Shown here piece by piece: positions 1 through 9,393 of a DNA stretch of 64,000 nt. The position numbers and the translations under genes are program-made. The DNA comes from Peptoniphilus_B koenoeneniae. Its GTDB lineage: Bacteria; Bacillota; Clostridia; Tissierellales; Peptoniphilaceae. Location: contig NZ_JAUSTN010000001.1 of assembly GCF_030812875.1 (NCBI RefSeq), forward strand, positions 247,670-311,669, read 5' to 3'. Numbering within the stretch: position 1 is the stretch's first letter; every line of letters starts with the position of its first letter. Below the pieces are notes generated by a model. The model was not told the origin of the DNA, made no database searches, and was given only the letters and a program-made list of their open reading frames with translations.

Positions 1-541
1 CTAGTTCCCATTTAACCCTGCTCATACCTAATCTATCTGCAATAGGAGCATAAATTTCTATAGTTTCAAGAGCCTTTTCATGCTTCTTTTCTTCCGTCAT
101 GTACTCAAGAGTTCTCATATTATGAGTTCTATCTGCAAGTTTTACAATTATTACACGAATATCCTTAGCCATTGCAAGAACCATTTTTCTTATATTTTCA
201 GCCTGATTTTCTCTTTTGGTTTTATAATTTAATTTTTTAAGTTTTGTAACTCCATCCACAAGATTTGCTATTTCTTCGCCGAAGTCATTTTTAATATCCT
301 CAAAAGTTACATCGGTATCTTCTATGGTGTCATGTAAAAGCCCTGCAATAATAGTTTGAGTATCCATATTCATATCTGCCAAAATAAGAGCAACATTTAA
401 GGGATGGATAATATAATCTTCTCCAGAATTTCTCTTTTGGCCTTTATGATGAAATTCAGCCATGTTAAAGGCCTTTGTTATTAAATTAAAATCCGCATTT
501 GGATTATATTCTTTTATTTTATTAATTAATACCTCTAACAT
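1..541 (-). CDS. rel: RelA/SpoT (p)ppGpp synthetase/hydrolase, N-terminal part (truncated by window edge)
   Basis: My translation of the minus strand from the ATG at 541 gives a protein with the metal-dependent HD hydrolase domain of Rel enzymes: a FHKGQKRNSGEDYIIHP segment, then GLLHDTIEDTD and VKLADRTHNMRT. Rel makes and degrades the alarmone (p)ppGpp in the cytoplasm. Only about 180 residues are present; the synthetase, TGS and ACT domains lie to the left of the window. A strong ribosome site (GGGAGGAAACA) precedes the ATG. The start overlaps the end of recJ by 7 bases, so the two are probably co-transcribed, as in many Clostridia. Confidence 0.93.
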   Translation of the reverse strand, partial: MLEVLINKIKEYNPNADFNLITKAFNMAEFHHKGQKRNSGEDYIIHPLNVALILADMNMDTQTIIAGLLHDTIEDTDVTFEDIKNDFGEEIANLVDGVTKLKKLNYKTKRENQAENIRKMVLAMAKDIRVIIVKLADRTHNMRTLEYMTEEKKHEKALETIEIYAPIADRLGMSRVKWEL

Positions 542-2289
542 TGTTTCCTCCCGGCTCTAATGCTTTTTATTTTTACTTGCAAATATTTATTTCCATTAAA
601 CTCGTTAATATCAAGACTCCCTATTAAATCAACAAATATTTTTCTTTTTCCAAGCAATAATTCATCCAATATGGAAGGAGCATAACCTTCCTTTAATTTT
701 TCTTTAAAACTTTTAAAATCGCTGAAATATATGGCATCTATATTATTTTCGTCTTGACGTAAACTTAATTTTAATACATTTTGATTTTTTCCAAGTATCT
801 TTATTTTATCTATTATAACACTTTTAAAACCTAAGACCGGTGCTTCATTTCCGTTTCCAAAGGGCTTTAAGGCATTTATACTCTCAGCAAGATCCATATT
901 TAAATCTTTAATTTTAGCTTGAGCATCTATATAGTATTTAGAAAAGAAATCCTCTTTTTTTAAATCAGAATTATTATTTAAATTTTTAATAAATTCCACT
1001 AAATTTTCTCTCTCTAAAGACATTCCAGCAGCCATTTTATGTCCGCCAAATTTTTCCAATAAATATTTTTCATGAGAAATTTTTTCAAACATATTGTATT
1101 CTTCTATACTTCTGCCTGAACCTTTTAAAGTTTCCTTACCAGATAAAACAATAACCGGTCTTTTATACTTTTCTTTTAAACGACCTGCAACAATTCCTGC
1201 TACAGATTCATTTAAGTCTTCAGAAAGAAGAACTAAAATCGGAAATTTTTTGTCCATCTCATGATTTAAAATAAAATTATCAAGCTCCTTAAAGCCATCA
1301 TCTGTTAATTCTTGTCTCTTAACATTTAATTCTCTTAACTCTTTACTTATTTCCTTAGCTTTTTCAAAGTCATTGCAAGTAAAAAGCTCCACAGCTTTAG
1401 AGGCATCTGCTAGTCTTCCAGCAGAATTAATACTTGGTCCTAAAATAAAACCTAAATGGTAAACATCTATGGGATCTTTTATTTGGCATGCTCTTATTAG
1501 TTCCTTCATTCCCAAATTATCCGAAGAATTGAGAGCTTGAAGTCCGTATTTTACGAAAATTCTATTTTCTTCAACTATGGGCATAACATCACACACAGTT
1601 GCCATTGCAACAAATTGAAGTAAATATCTTTCCCTTTCCCAATTGATTCCCTTTAATTTATATAAATATGATATAAGTTTAAAAACAACTCCGGCACCGC
1701 AAAGATCTCTAAATGGATAGGTGCAATTTTTTTGTTTAGGATCAACAACAGCTTCTGCATTAGGTAAAATTTCATTAGAATTTTCATCAAGGGGTATCTC
1801 ATGATGATCTGTAACTATTACTTGAATATCCTTAGAATTTGCATAATCAACTGCCTCTTTTGCAGCAATTCCATTGTCACAAGTAATAATTAACTTAACC
1901 TCTTCATCAAAGCATTCATCAACTATCCTATTATTAATTCCATATCCATCATTATATCTGTTAGGAATTTTGTAAATTACATTTCCTCCAAGCTCTTTTA
2001 AACCCTCTAATAAAATTGTAGTACTCATGACTCCATCAACGTCATAATCGCCTGAAATTGCAATTTTATTTTTTTTAGAAATATGATTTAAAATAATATT
2101 TCCAGCCCTGATTAAATCTTTCATAAGTAAAGGGGTGTTTAAATTTTCATAACTTGGATTTAAAAATTCCTCAACTTTTTTTTCAGTATCAATTCCTCTA
2201 TTTAATAAAATTTTTTCCACAATAGGATTTAAATTTAAATTTAAATTTGTTTTATTGCTTTTGTTTTTCTTTATAAGCCACTTTTCCAT
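535..2289 (-). CDS. recJ: Single-stranded-DNA-specific 5'-3' exonuclease RecJ
   Basis: A 584-residue DHH-superfamily phosphoesterase of normal RecJ length. Motif I is DYDVDG at residues 81-86 and the DHH motif is at 161-163; a DHHA1 region and a C-terminal OB-like domain follow. RecJ degrades single-stranded DNA 5' to 3' in recombinational repair and mismatch repair. It overlaps rel downstream by a few bases. The 128-bp gap to the SCIFF maturase holds that gene's terminator and a plausible promoter (TATACT near 2320) with an AAGGTGA ribosome site. The family assignment is secure. Confidence 0.95.
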   Translation of the reverse strand: MEKWLIKKNKSNKTNLNLNLNPIVEKILLNRGIDTEKKVEEFLNPSYENLNTPLLMKDLIRAGNIILNHISKKNKIAISGDYDVDGVMSTTILLEGLKELGGNVIYKIPNRYNDGYGINNRIVDECFDEEVKLIITCDNGIAAKEAVDYANSKDIQVIVTDHHEIPLDENSNEILPNAEAVVDPKQKNCTYPFRDLCGAGVVFKLISYLYKLKGINWERERYLLQFVAMATVCDVMPIVEENRIFVKYGLQALNSSDNLGMKELIRACQIKDPIDVYHLGFILGPSINSAGRLADASKAVELFTCNDFEKAKEISKELRELNVKRQELTDDGFKELDNFILNHEMDKKFPILVLLSEDLNESVAGIVAGRLKEKYKRPVIVLSGKETLKGSGRSIEEYNMFEKISHEKYLLEKFGGHKMAAGMSLERENLVEFIKNLNNNSDLKKEDFFSKYYIDAQAKIKDLNMDLAESINALKPFGNGNEAPVLGFKSVIIDKIKILGKNQNVLKLSLRQDENNIDAIYFSDFKSFKEKLKEGYAPSILDELLLGKRKIFVDLIGSLDINEFNGNKYLQVKIKSIRAGRKQC

Positions 2290-2391
2290 TAAATCACCTT
2301 AATATTACCAGTATAACATAAGTTAAATTTAAAAAAAATAATATGATTTTCTTTGTAAGTTTGCATAAAAAAATCTTAAAGCCTATAATTT

Positions 2392-2421
2392 TTTATAAAA
2401 AAAATGATGCCTAAGCATCAT
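2392..2421 (-). terminator. Rho-independent terminator after the SCIFF maturase gene
   Basis: On the minus strand the arms AATGATGC and GCATCATT with a 4-base loop are followed by eight T residues. The hairpin overlaps the TGA stop of the maturase gene. Confidence 0.85.
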
Positions 2422-3764
2422 TCATTTGCAAGAATTGATATTGCACATTCTATTCTCTTTTTTTCCATTTCACAACCTAAATTATAAGGTTCTTTTAAAT
2501 TGTGATTTTGGTAATAGTTGTTTGCATGACAACCTCCGGAACAATAATATCTTGCCCAACAATCACTGCATTTTTCTTTTGTAAATACATTTGAGCATTT
2601 AAATTCTTCCCTTAACTTGTCATTTTTTATTCCATCAAATACATTTCCAAGTAAAAATTGTTCTTCACCTACAAATTGATGGCAGGGATAAATATCCCCT
2701 TGAGGAGTTACTGCAATATATTCGCTTCCCGCTCCACATCCCACTGTTCTTTTTATTATGCAGGGACCTTGGCTTAAATCTATCATAAAGTGAAAAAATA
2801 AAAAGTCTTTATTGTGCTTTTTTATTTCTAAATAATCTTTACTCATTTTTTCATATTCTTTTAAAATTTTATCAAGGTCTTCTTCTCTTAAAGCATATTC
2901 TTCCTTGGGATCTGTTACTACAGGCTCTATGGATGTTTTCATAAATCCATTTTTATAAAAGTCCAACAAGTCTTCTGAAAAATCCAAATTATTATGAGTA
3001 AAGGTTCCTCTGATATAATAATCTTTATCTTTCCTGCCCTCTATAAGTTTTTGAAATTTTGGAACTATTAAATCATAAGATCCTTTTTTATTTATAGTAG
3101 GCCTCATTTCGTCATTTATTTCTTTTCTTCCATCAATGGACAAAACTACATTTGACATGTGTTCGTTTATAAAGGCATTTACTTCTTTGTTTAAAAGCAT
3201 CCCGTTTGTTGTTATAGTCCAGCGAATATTTTTATTAAATTTTTCTTCTATACTTTCTCCATATTCCACTAATTTTTTAACAACTTCAAAATTCATAAGA
3301 GGTTCTCCACCAAAGAAATCAACTTCAAGATTTCTTCTGTTTCCTGAATTTTCTATTAAAAAATCAAGAGCTCTTTTGCCTGTTTTAAAGTCCATTAAAA
3401 GCCTTTCCCCATGAAAGTCTCCTTGAGAAGCAAAACAATACTTACATCTCAAATTGCAATCGTGGGAAACATGAAGACAAAGAGCCTTTATAATATTTTG
3501 AGGATTATAACTTGCCTTCATAAGTCTTGGATCTACAGTAAAAAGCAAACCTTCTTTTTCAAGTTCTAAAATTTCTTTTCTTGCTTCTATAATTTGATCT
3601 TTTTCATATTTGTTTTCATATTTTTTTATTAAATCTTCTTCGCTTAAAAGTTTTACATCTTCAACTAAATCATAAATTATTTGATCAACTTGATGGACGC
3701 TTCCACTTGCTATATCTAAAATTATATAAACATTATTTAAATAAAATTTGTGTATTGTATTCAT
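2418..3764 (-). CDS. scfB: Radical SAM/SPASM thioether maturase of the SCIFF peptide
   Basis: About 448 residues. An N-terminal peptide-recognition (RRE-like) region comes first, then the radical SAM cluster motif CNLRCKYC (CxxxCxxC). A C-terminal SPASM/twitch region is rich in cysteines (CGAGSEY, CSDCWARYYCSGGCH) for auxiliary Fe-S clusters. The family introduces thioether bonds from Cys to neighbouring alpha-carbons in the SCIFF precursor encoded just upstream. I start it at 3764 (MNTIHKF, preceded by AAAGG). The upstream in-frame ATG at 3806 lies inside a terminator hairpin and is a poor start. The function of the mature SCIFF peptide is unknown. Confidence 0.93.
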   Translation of the reverse strand: MNTIHKFYLNNVYIILDIASGSVHQVDQIIYDLVEDVKLLSEEDLIKKYENKYEKDQIIEARKEILELEKEGLLFTVDPRLMKASYNPQNIIKALCLHVSHDCNLRCKYCFASQGDFHGERLLMDFKTGKRALDFLIENSGNRRNLEVDFFGGEPLMNFEVVKKLVEYGESIEEKFNKNIRWTITTNGMLLNKEVNAFINEHMSNVVLSIDGRKEINDEMRPTINKKGSYDLIVPKFQKLIEGRKDKDYYIRGTFTHNNLDFSEDLLDFYKNGFMKTSIEPVVTDPKEEYALREEDLDKILKEYEKMSKDYLEIKKHNKDFLFFHFMIDLSQGPCIIKRTVGCGAGSEYIAVTPQGDIYPCHQFVGEEQFLLGNVFDGIKNDKLREEFKCSNVFTKEKCSDCWARYYCSGGCHANNYYQNHNLKEPYNLGCEMEKKRIECAISILANE

Positions 3765-3780
3765 CTTTACCTTTCCCACA

Positions 3781-3805
3781 ATAAAAAGGGTTGTTTCCAA
3801 CCCCA
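3781..3805 (-). terminator. Hairpin terminator/attenuator between SCIFF peptide and its maturase
   Basis: On the minus strand GGGTTG-GAAA-CAACCC is followed by TTTTTAT. It lies between the peptide stop (3815) and the maturase start (3764), so it probably makes the short peptide message more abundant than the enzyme message. Confidence 0.8.
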
Positions 3806-3814
3806 TTATTGTTA

Positions 3815-3961
3815 CTAATTATCTTTGTTTTCGCACTTTTGATTACCTACTGTGCAAGAAGTTTTGCAAGCTGATTGACAAGATGTTTGACATTCTCCAC
3901 AACCGCCTTTAGCAAAGGTATCCTTTAATCTTTTGCTTGTAAGAGTTTTTACGTGTTTCAT
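3815..3961 (-). CDS. scfA: SCIFF ribosomally synthesised peptide precursor (six cysteines in forty-five)
   Basis: A 48-residue peptide that begins MKHVKTLTSK and carries the family core CGECQTSCQSACKTSC plus one later Cys, making six cysteines. A perfect GGAGG site precedes the ATG (GGAGGACCTT-ATG). The adjacent radical SAM/SPASM gene is its dedicated maturase. SCIFF is nearly universal in Clostridia, and this is one of the best taxonomic clues in the window. What the modified peptide does is not established. Confidence 0.95.
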   Translation of the reverse strand: MKHVKTLTSKRLKDTFAKGGCGECQTSCQSACKTSCTVGNQKCENKDN

Positions 3962-3970
3962 AAGGTCCTC

Positions 3971-4270
3971 CTAATTTTCTTTAAGGTCTTTTTTGTTTTC
4001 AATAACAGAGTTTATGCCCCATTTCATGATTTCAAACTTTGATTTTTCACCTGAAGTTTGAATAACAAAAAGATCTTCTTTAACTGTAACAACCGTTCCA
4101 ACAATTCCACCTATGGTGATAATCATATCTCCGACTTTTATATTGTTTCTCATATCTTGTATTTCATTTTGTTTTTTCTTTTCTTTTCTTATTACGAAAA
4201 AATAGAAAAATCCGAAAACAAATACAAGTGGTAAGAAAGATGCTATCATTCTTTGTGTTTCAGGGTTCAT
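3971..4270 (-). CDS. yajC: Preprotein translocase auxiliary subunit YajC
   Basis: A 99-residue protein with one N-terminal membrane segment (about residues 10-27, LPLVFVFGFFYFFVI), a basic RKEKKKQ stretch, and the conserved GDMIITIGGIVGTV core. YajC associates with SecDF/YidC at the Sec translocon. secD and secF are not beside it here. It sits between ileS and scfA with short gaps, all on the same strand. Confidence 0.93.
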   Translation of the reverse strand: MNPETQRMIASFLPLVFVFGFFYFFVIRKEKKKQNEIQDMRNNIKVGDMIITIGGIVGTVVTVKEDLFVIQTSGEKSKFEIMKWGINSVIENKKDLKEN

Positions 4271-4308
4271 AGGCTCTCCTTTCTTTAATAATTATATCTT
4301 AGTGTTTG

Positions 4309-7300
4309 TCAGTCTGCAATATTCTTTTCTATGCTTATAAAAGCCTCATGACCGTTTAAGTCAACTTCTTCCTCTCCCTTACCATATTTTATTTCTTTCG
4401 CAAGGGTTTCAGTCTTTATAAAATCATCATATTTTTCAACTGCTTTTTGTATTTCTTCATCTGCAGAATAGATAATTGAAATGTTATCTAAAACTTCAAA
4501 ATCTTTAGCTTTTCTCATTTGTTGAATCTTGGAAATAAATTCTCTTACATAGCCTTCTTCTATTAGTTCAGGAGTAAGTTCCGTATCCAGTATTACAAAT
4601 TGATTGTTTTCCATGGTAACGTCAAAACCTGGTTTTGATTTAATATTTACAAGAACATAGTCTTCTTTAATATCAGTTTTTTCTCCACCTAAGTCAATCT
4701 TTTGTAAATCTTTTCTTAAAGAATTTATAAATTCTTTAGCATCTACATCTCTTAAGAAGTTTTGGAAATCTTTTATCTTCTTGCCTAAAATTGAACCTGC
4801 AACTTTAAAGTTAGGTTTTAATTCATAATCCATAAATTTTGAAAGATCATTTTCAAATTTTACTTCTTTTACATTAAGCTCTTCTTCTATTAATTCTCTT
4901 AAATCTCCAATTTTATTTTTAAGTTCTCCATCAAGAACAACTTCTTTTAAAGCTTGTCTTATTTTAATTTTTGCATCTTCTCTTGATGCACGACCAAGCT
5001 CAACAATTTTTATTACAAGAGCCATTTTTTCTTCAAGAGCCCTATCTATTTTTTCTTCTTCTACTTTTGGATAATCTTCTAAATGAACTGATTTTCCATT
5101 AGTTAAAGATTTATATAGCTCTTCAGAAATAAATGGAACTATAGGTGCTATTAATTTAACTATTCCAAGAAGAACTTCATAAGTTGTTTTGTAAACTGCC
5201 TTTTTATCATTATCTACATCAGTTTTCCAAAATCTTCTTCTATTTCTTCTGATATACCAGTTGGAAAAATCTTCAATTACAAAATCTTGTATTTCTCTTA
5301 CAACTTTTGTAAGTTCAAACCTGTCCATGTCTTCATTAACAGTTTTAACAAGACTTTCATATCTTGATATAAGCCATCTGTCAATTAAATCTCTGTCTTT
5401 TAAATCAATTTCAAATTCTCTTGGGTCAATGTCATCAGTATTGGCATAAAGGGAGAAGAAATTATAAATATTTCTAATAGTTCTAAAAAATTTTGATTCA
5501 ACTTCACGTAAACCGTCTTCATCAAACTTTGTTGGAGTCCATGGCGGTGAAACGTAAATTAAATACCAACGTACAACATCAGCTCCGTAATTATCAAAAA
5601 GTTCAAAAGGATTTACTGTGTTTCCCTTTGACTTACTCATTTTTTTGCCAAATTTATCAAGAATTAAGTCATTTACCAAAACATTTTTATAGGGGCTTTT
5701 TCCTGTTAAATAAGTTGAAATTGCTATTAAGGAATAGAACCAACCACGAGTTTGATCTATCCCTTCACAAATAAAATCAGCAGGGAAAAGTTGGTCAAAA
5801 TCTTCTTTGTGTTCAAAGGGATAATGCCATTGAGCAAAAGGCATAGCTCCTGAATCAAACCAAACATCCACAACATCTTTTTCTCTTGTCATAGGCTTTC
5901 CGCACTTAGGACATTTCAAGTGAACATTGTCAACATATGGTCTATGAAGTTCTATATTTTCATCAATATCTTCAATAGCTTTTTCTGCAAGCTCTTTTCT
6001 TGAACCGACACTCTCAATGTGTCCGCATTGGCATCTGTAAATTGGTAGAGGTGTTCCCCAATATCTTGAACGGGAAATTGCCCAGTCATTTAAATTTTCA
6101 AGCCAATTCCCAAACCTCTTTTCGCCTACAAATTCAGGAAACCAATTAACTCCATTATTGTTTTCAATTAATTTTTCTTTAAATTTTGTAACTTCTATAT
6201 ACCATGATGGATGTGCGTAATATATAAGGGGTGTTCCACATCTCCAGCAATGAGGATAATTATGTTCAAGTTTTTGTTTCCTGTATAATAAATCATTTTC
6301 AATTAAATATTTTATTACATCAGGATCTGCATCTATTACAAATTTTCCCTTCCAAGGAGTTTCAGTATACTTTCCTTCTTCATCTACAGGTTTTATGAAG
6401 GGAAGATCATATCTTCTTCCTGTATTATAGTCATCTTCACCAAAAGCAGGCGCAGTGTGAACAACTCCTGTACCGTCTTCAGTTGTTACATAATCAGCAC
6501 AAGTTACAAAAAATGCATTTTTATCAGGTTTTATAAATGGAAGAAGTTGATCATATTTTACATATTCCAGGTCTTTTCCCTTCATAGTTTCAAGAACTTC
6601 ATATTCCTCTTTTAAAACTTTATCTTTTAAAGCATCGGCAAGGTAATAAATTTCTCCATTGCTTTTTACTTTAACATAATCAACATTAGGATTTACTGTT
6701 AAAGCCACATTAGAAGCAAGGGTCCAAGGAGTTGTTGTCCAAACTAAAAAATATTCATCTTTATCTGATAATTTAAATTTAACATAAACTGTTTCAACTT
6801 TATCTAATTGATATCCTTGAGCTACCTCATGGGATGCAAGGCCTGTTCCACATCTTGGGCAATAAGGTAAAATTTTATGGCCTTCATAAATTAAACCATC
6901 TTTGTACATCTTATCCAAAATGTTCCAAACTGACTCAATATAATTGTTGTCAAGAGTTATATAAGGATTGTCAAGATCTACAAGATATGCCATCCTCTTT
7001 GTAAGCTCTCTCCATTCTTTTTCATATTCGAAAACAGAATTTCTACATTTTTTATTAAATTCTTCTATTCCATATTTTTCTATGTCTTGTTTATTGTGAA
7101 GTCCAAGTTTTTTTTCAACTTCAATTTCAACAGGAAGACCATGGGTATCCCATCCGGCTTTTCTATTTACTTTAAAGCCTTTCATAGTCTTGTATCTGCA
7201 AGTTAAATCCTTAAGAGTTCTTGCAATTACATGATGTATTCCAGGTTTTCCGTTTGCTGTCGGCGGTCCTTCATAAAAAACATATTTTTCATGACCTTCT

Positions 7301-7407
7301 CTTGTCTTTACAGACTCATGTAACAAGTCAATCTTGTCCCAATATTCTGAAATTTTTCCTTCTCTTTGAGCTACAGGCTCTTTAGAAAGCGGTTTAAATT
7401 TTTCCAT
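4309..7407 (-). CDS. ileS: Isoleucyl-tRNA synthetase, eukaryote-like (type 2) form
   Basis: A class I aminoacyl-tRNA synthetase of about 1032 residues that charges tRNA-Ile. The HIGH motif appears as GKPGIHH and the KMSKS loop is KMSKSKG. The length, the GLPVEIEVEKKLG segment and PYCPRCGTGLASHEVAQGY point to the long eukaryote-like clade. That clade is typically insensitive to mupirocin; this is an inference from class, not shown here. I start at 7407 (MEKFKPL) because GGAGG lies six bases upstream; a 22-residue extension would be read out of the leader terminator. Expression is governed by the T-box leader upstream. Confidence 0.95.
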   Translation of the reverse strand: MEKFKPLSKEPVAQREGKISEYWDKIDLLHESVKTREGHEKYVFYEGPPTANGKPGIHHVIARTLKDLTCRYKTMKGFKVNRKAGWDTHGLPVEIEVEKKLGLHNKQDIEKYGIEEFNKKCRNSVFEYEKEWRELTKRMAYLVDLDNPYITLDNNYIESVWNILDKMYKDGLIYEGHKILPYCPRCGTGLASHEVAQGYQLDKVETVYVKFKLSDKDEYFLVWTTTPWTLASNVALTVNPNVDYVKVKSNGEIYYLADALKDKVLKEEYEVLETMKGKDLEYVKYDQLLPFIKPDKNAFFVTCADYVTTEDGTGVVHTAPAFGEDDYNTGRRYDLPFIKPVDEEGKYTETPWKGKFVIDADPDVIKYLIENDLLYRKQKLEHNYPHCWRCGTPLIYYAHPSWYIEVTKFKEKLIENNNGVNWFPEFVGEKRFGNWLENLNDWAISRSRYWGTPLPIYRCQCGHIESVGSRKELAEKAIEDIDENIELHRPYVDNVHLKCPKCGKPMTREKDVVDVWFDSGAMPFAQWHYPFEHKEDFDQLFPADFICEGIDQTRGWFYSLIAISTYLTGKSPYKNVLVNDLILDKFGKKMSKSKGNTVNPFELFDNYGADVVRWYLIYVSPPWTPTKFDEDGLREVESKFFRTIRNIYNFFSLYANTDDIDPREFEIDLKDRDLIDRWLISRYESLVKTVNEDMDRFELTKVVREIQDFVIEDFSNWYIRRNRRRFWKTDVDNDKKAVYKTTYEVLLGIVKLIAPIVPFISEELYKSLTNGKSVHLEDYPKVEEEKIDRALEEKMALVIKIVELGRASREDAKIKIRQALKEVVLDGELKNKIGDLRELIEEELNVKEVKFENDLSKFMDYELKPNFKVAGSILGKKIKDFQNFLRDVDAKEFINSLRKDLQKIDLGGEKTDIKEDYVLVNIKSKPGFDVTMENNQFVILDTELTPELIEEGYVREFISKIQQMRKAKDFEVLDNISIIYSADEEIQKAVEKYDDFIKTETLAKEIKYGKGEEEVDLNGHEAFISIEKNIAD

Positions 7408-7416
7408 AATACCTCC

Positions 7417-7620
7417 ATATAAAAAAATACCCTGAAGCATATGCTTCAGGGACGAATATTTCCGCGGTACCACCCTTATTATAGGTAACTATCTCTTTTT
7501 AGCTATAAGGTTGCTAACCTAAAGGCATTTCCTCCTTTAAGCTGAAAGGTGATTCGAAACAAACTTTTGATATTTTTTCACCAACATATCTCTCTAAAAA
7601 GGCGTTTATTTCCGTCCTCT
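7417..7620 (-). ncRNA. T-box riboswitch leader of ileS
   Basis: The conserved T-box AGGGTGGTACCGCGG is on the minus strand at 7462-7476. It is followed by a terminator (arms CCTGAAGCAT/ATGCTTCAGG, then TATTTTTTT, 7421-7451) just before the ileS ribosome site. A GTTGGTG element and a candidate isoleucine specifier ATC (7569-7571) lie upstream. Uncharged tRNA-Ile should pair with the leader and favour the antiterminator, raising ileS transcription when isoleucine is scarce. The T-box and terminator are directly visible; the specifier call is an inference. Confidence 0.93.
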
Positions 7621-7626
7621 CAATTG

Positions 7627-8037
7627 CTATATAAACTCATCAATAGTTGAGTCTTTAAACATTTTTGCAATATTTGATTGTATTGCAGAAAGTCTTTTAT
7701 GAAATTTGCAGTGATCGATTCCCTTTTTGCCATTTTTTGAACAATAAGGGGAAGATTCTGATAGACATTTATTGACTATAATAGGTCCGTCAATTGCTAA
7801 AATAATATCGTAAAGAGTAACTTTTTCTTTAGGCTTTAAAAGATAATATCCACCATAAGCTCCTCTTTTAGCGGCAGTAATACCTGCAAGATTTAATTTT
7901 CTCAAAATTCTTAAAGTAAATCTTTTAGGAATTTTTTGTACTTCAGATATTTCAGGTGCCCCTATTACTTCATTTTCACGTTCTGCCAGATATGCACAAA
8001 TTCTAAAAGCATAATCTGTTTCTTGAGTTATTCTCAT
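7627..8037 (-). CDS. Rrf2-family transcriptional regulator with three-cysteine cluster motif
   Basis: A 136-residue winged-helix protein beginning MRITQETDYAFRICAYLA, the signature N-terminus of Rrf2 regulators (IscR, NsrR, CymR). Three cysteines in CLSESSPYC and HC (about residues 95-115) fit a [2Fe-2S]- or metal-sensing site, so it may sense iron-sulphur, oxygen or NO status. It lies between the T-box leader and an oxidoreductase gene on the same strand. The target genes are unknown. Confidence 0.85.
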   Translation of the reverse strand: MRITQETDYAFRICAYLAERENEVIGAPEISEVQKIPKRFTLRILRKLNLAGITAAKRGAYGGYYLLKPKEKVTLYDIILAIDGPIIVNKCLSESSPYCSKNGKKGIDHCKFHKRLSAIQSNIAKMFKDSTIDEFI

Positions 8038-8061
8038 ATAATCACCAAATTCTAAACAATT

Positions 8062-9363
8062 TTATAACAAATCAGGATTACTGTCAATCAAGCTGTTCAT
8101 TCTATTCCTTATAATGACTGCTGACGAATTACAATCTAAGCATACCATATTATACGTAATAGGTGTATCTTTTTTTATGTTAATTTTTGCTTTTGTATTT
8201 TCATTAATTAAACCTATTGGAAGTAAATCATTTTCTTTAGCTATGGAATATTTTTCAAGACTTCCAAAAACACTTTTGCCGCCAATTCCTTCAATAAGTT
8301 CTCCTGCTAAGATATCTCTTTTTGCAATAGCAACAGTTTCTGCTGAAGGCTTCAAGTTTTTAGGTGTAATTGATGACTCGTGTAAAACTACAGCCTTTGC
8401 AATGGAAATAGGAGTTTCAAGACTTGTTAGATGGTAAGGTCTGTAAATAGCATAGTTTGGACCTTTCCCCATGGAAAGATATTGCATTTCATAATCTATA
8501 ATTTCATTTTTAGCTTTTACAATAGCATATACTCCTGGTGCAATTCCCTTTACAAAATCTACTGTATACCTATTTTTAAAAATGCCTCCATCTTCTATAA
8601 GTTTAAACTTATCAGCAAGTTCTTTAGGCTCTGAATAAATCATGTGACAGCCTCTTATATCAGGCATAAAACCTGTAGCATTGCAAACTGCATTAAGTTC
8701 TATCATTGTATTTGTACCATCAACAAAAGATGTAAGCATCCTGGGGCTGATTCTTCTTTTTTTTGCATCCTCTTTTACATCGTCTTCAGTTACATAATAA
8801 TTTAATTCATTGTTCTTGCCTTTTCCTAAATGAAGAATCTCAAATCCCATTAAATTTGCAAATTCAAAAAGCTCTACAATAGCTCCTGGTTCATCTCCAT
8901 AACTTCCTGTATATACAATGTTGCTATTTTTTGCAAGATGATTTAAATATGGTCCAACAGTTGAATCCATTTCAACATTTAAGCTCACAACGTGAACTTT
9001 GTTTTTAAAAGCTTCAAGGCTTATATCTATCCCTGCATTTATGTTGCCTGTACAGTCTGTAACAGCGTCTACAAGCTCGCTTTTTGTTGCAAGAGTGTTA
9101 TCAGTCGTACCGATGTATTTATTTTCTTTAAAGGCCTTTAAAGCCGTCTCAAAATTATCTGTAATTACATAATCTTTTTCATCAACCTTGCAAGCTTTAA
9201 ATAACTCTAAAATTGATTCTTTTCTTCGTGAAGAAATTACAGTTGGTCTAAAATTTTCAAGACTTAATAGCTGTGAAAAAAGTGAAGTCCCCATTAAACC
9301 GGAGCCTACAATACCTACTTTAATTTCTCCAAATTCATTGATTTTATTACTTAAAAAATTCAT
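8062..9363 (-). CDS. NAD(P)-binding oxidoreductase with C-terminal SAF domain (homoserine-dehydrogenase-like)
   Basis: 433 residues. The N-terminal Rossmann fold has GIVGSGLMGTSLF (about 18-30). A catalytic-like middle domain follows, and a C-terminal SAF-type domain starts about residue 340 (AKRDILAGELIEGIGG). This matches the family often annotated as predicted homoserine dehydrogenase-like (COG4091). The true substrate is not clear from sequence or context. The neighbours are an Rrf2 regulator and a flavoprotein, with no evident pathway. Confidence 0.75.
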   Translation of the reverse strand: MNFLSNKINEFGEIKVGIVGSGLMGTSLFSQLLSLENFRPTVISSRRKESILELFKACKVDEKDYVITDNFETALKAFKENKYIGTTDNTLATKSELVDAVTDCTGNINAGIDISLEAFKNKVHVVSLNVEMDSTVGPYLNHLAKNSNIVYTGSYGDEPGAIVELFEFANLMGFEILHLGKGKNNELNYYVTEDDVKEDAKKRRISPRMLTSFVDGTNTMIELNAVCNATGFMPDIRGCHMIYSEPKELADKFKLIEDGGIFKNRYTVDFVKGIAPGVYAIVKAKNEIIDYEMQYLSMGKGPNYAIYRPYHLTSLETPISIAKAVVLHESSITPKNLKPSAETVAIAKRDILAGELIEGIGGKSVFGSLEKYSIAKENDLLPIGLINENTKAKINIKKDTPITYNMVCLDCNSSAVIIRNRMNSLIDSNPDLL

Positions 9364-9393
9364 AAATCCTCCAGTTGATAATATATCATAAAA

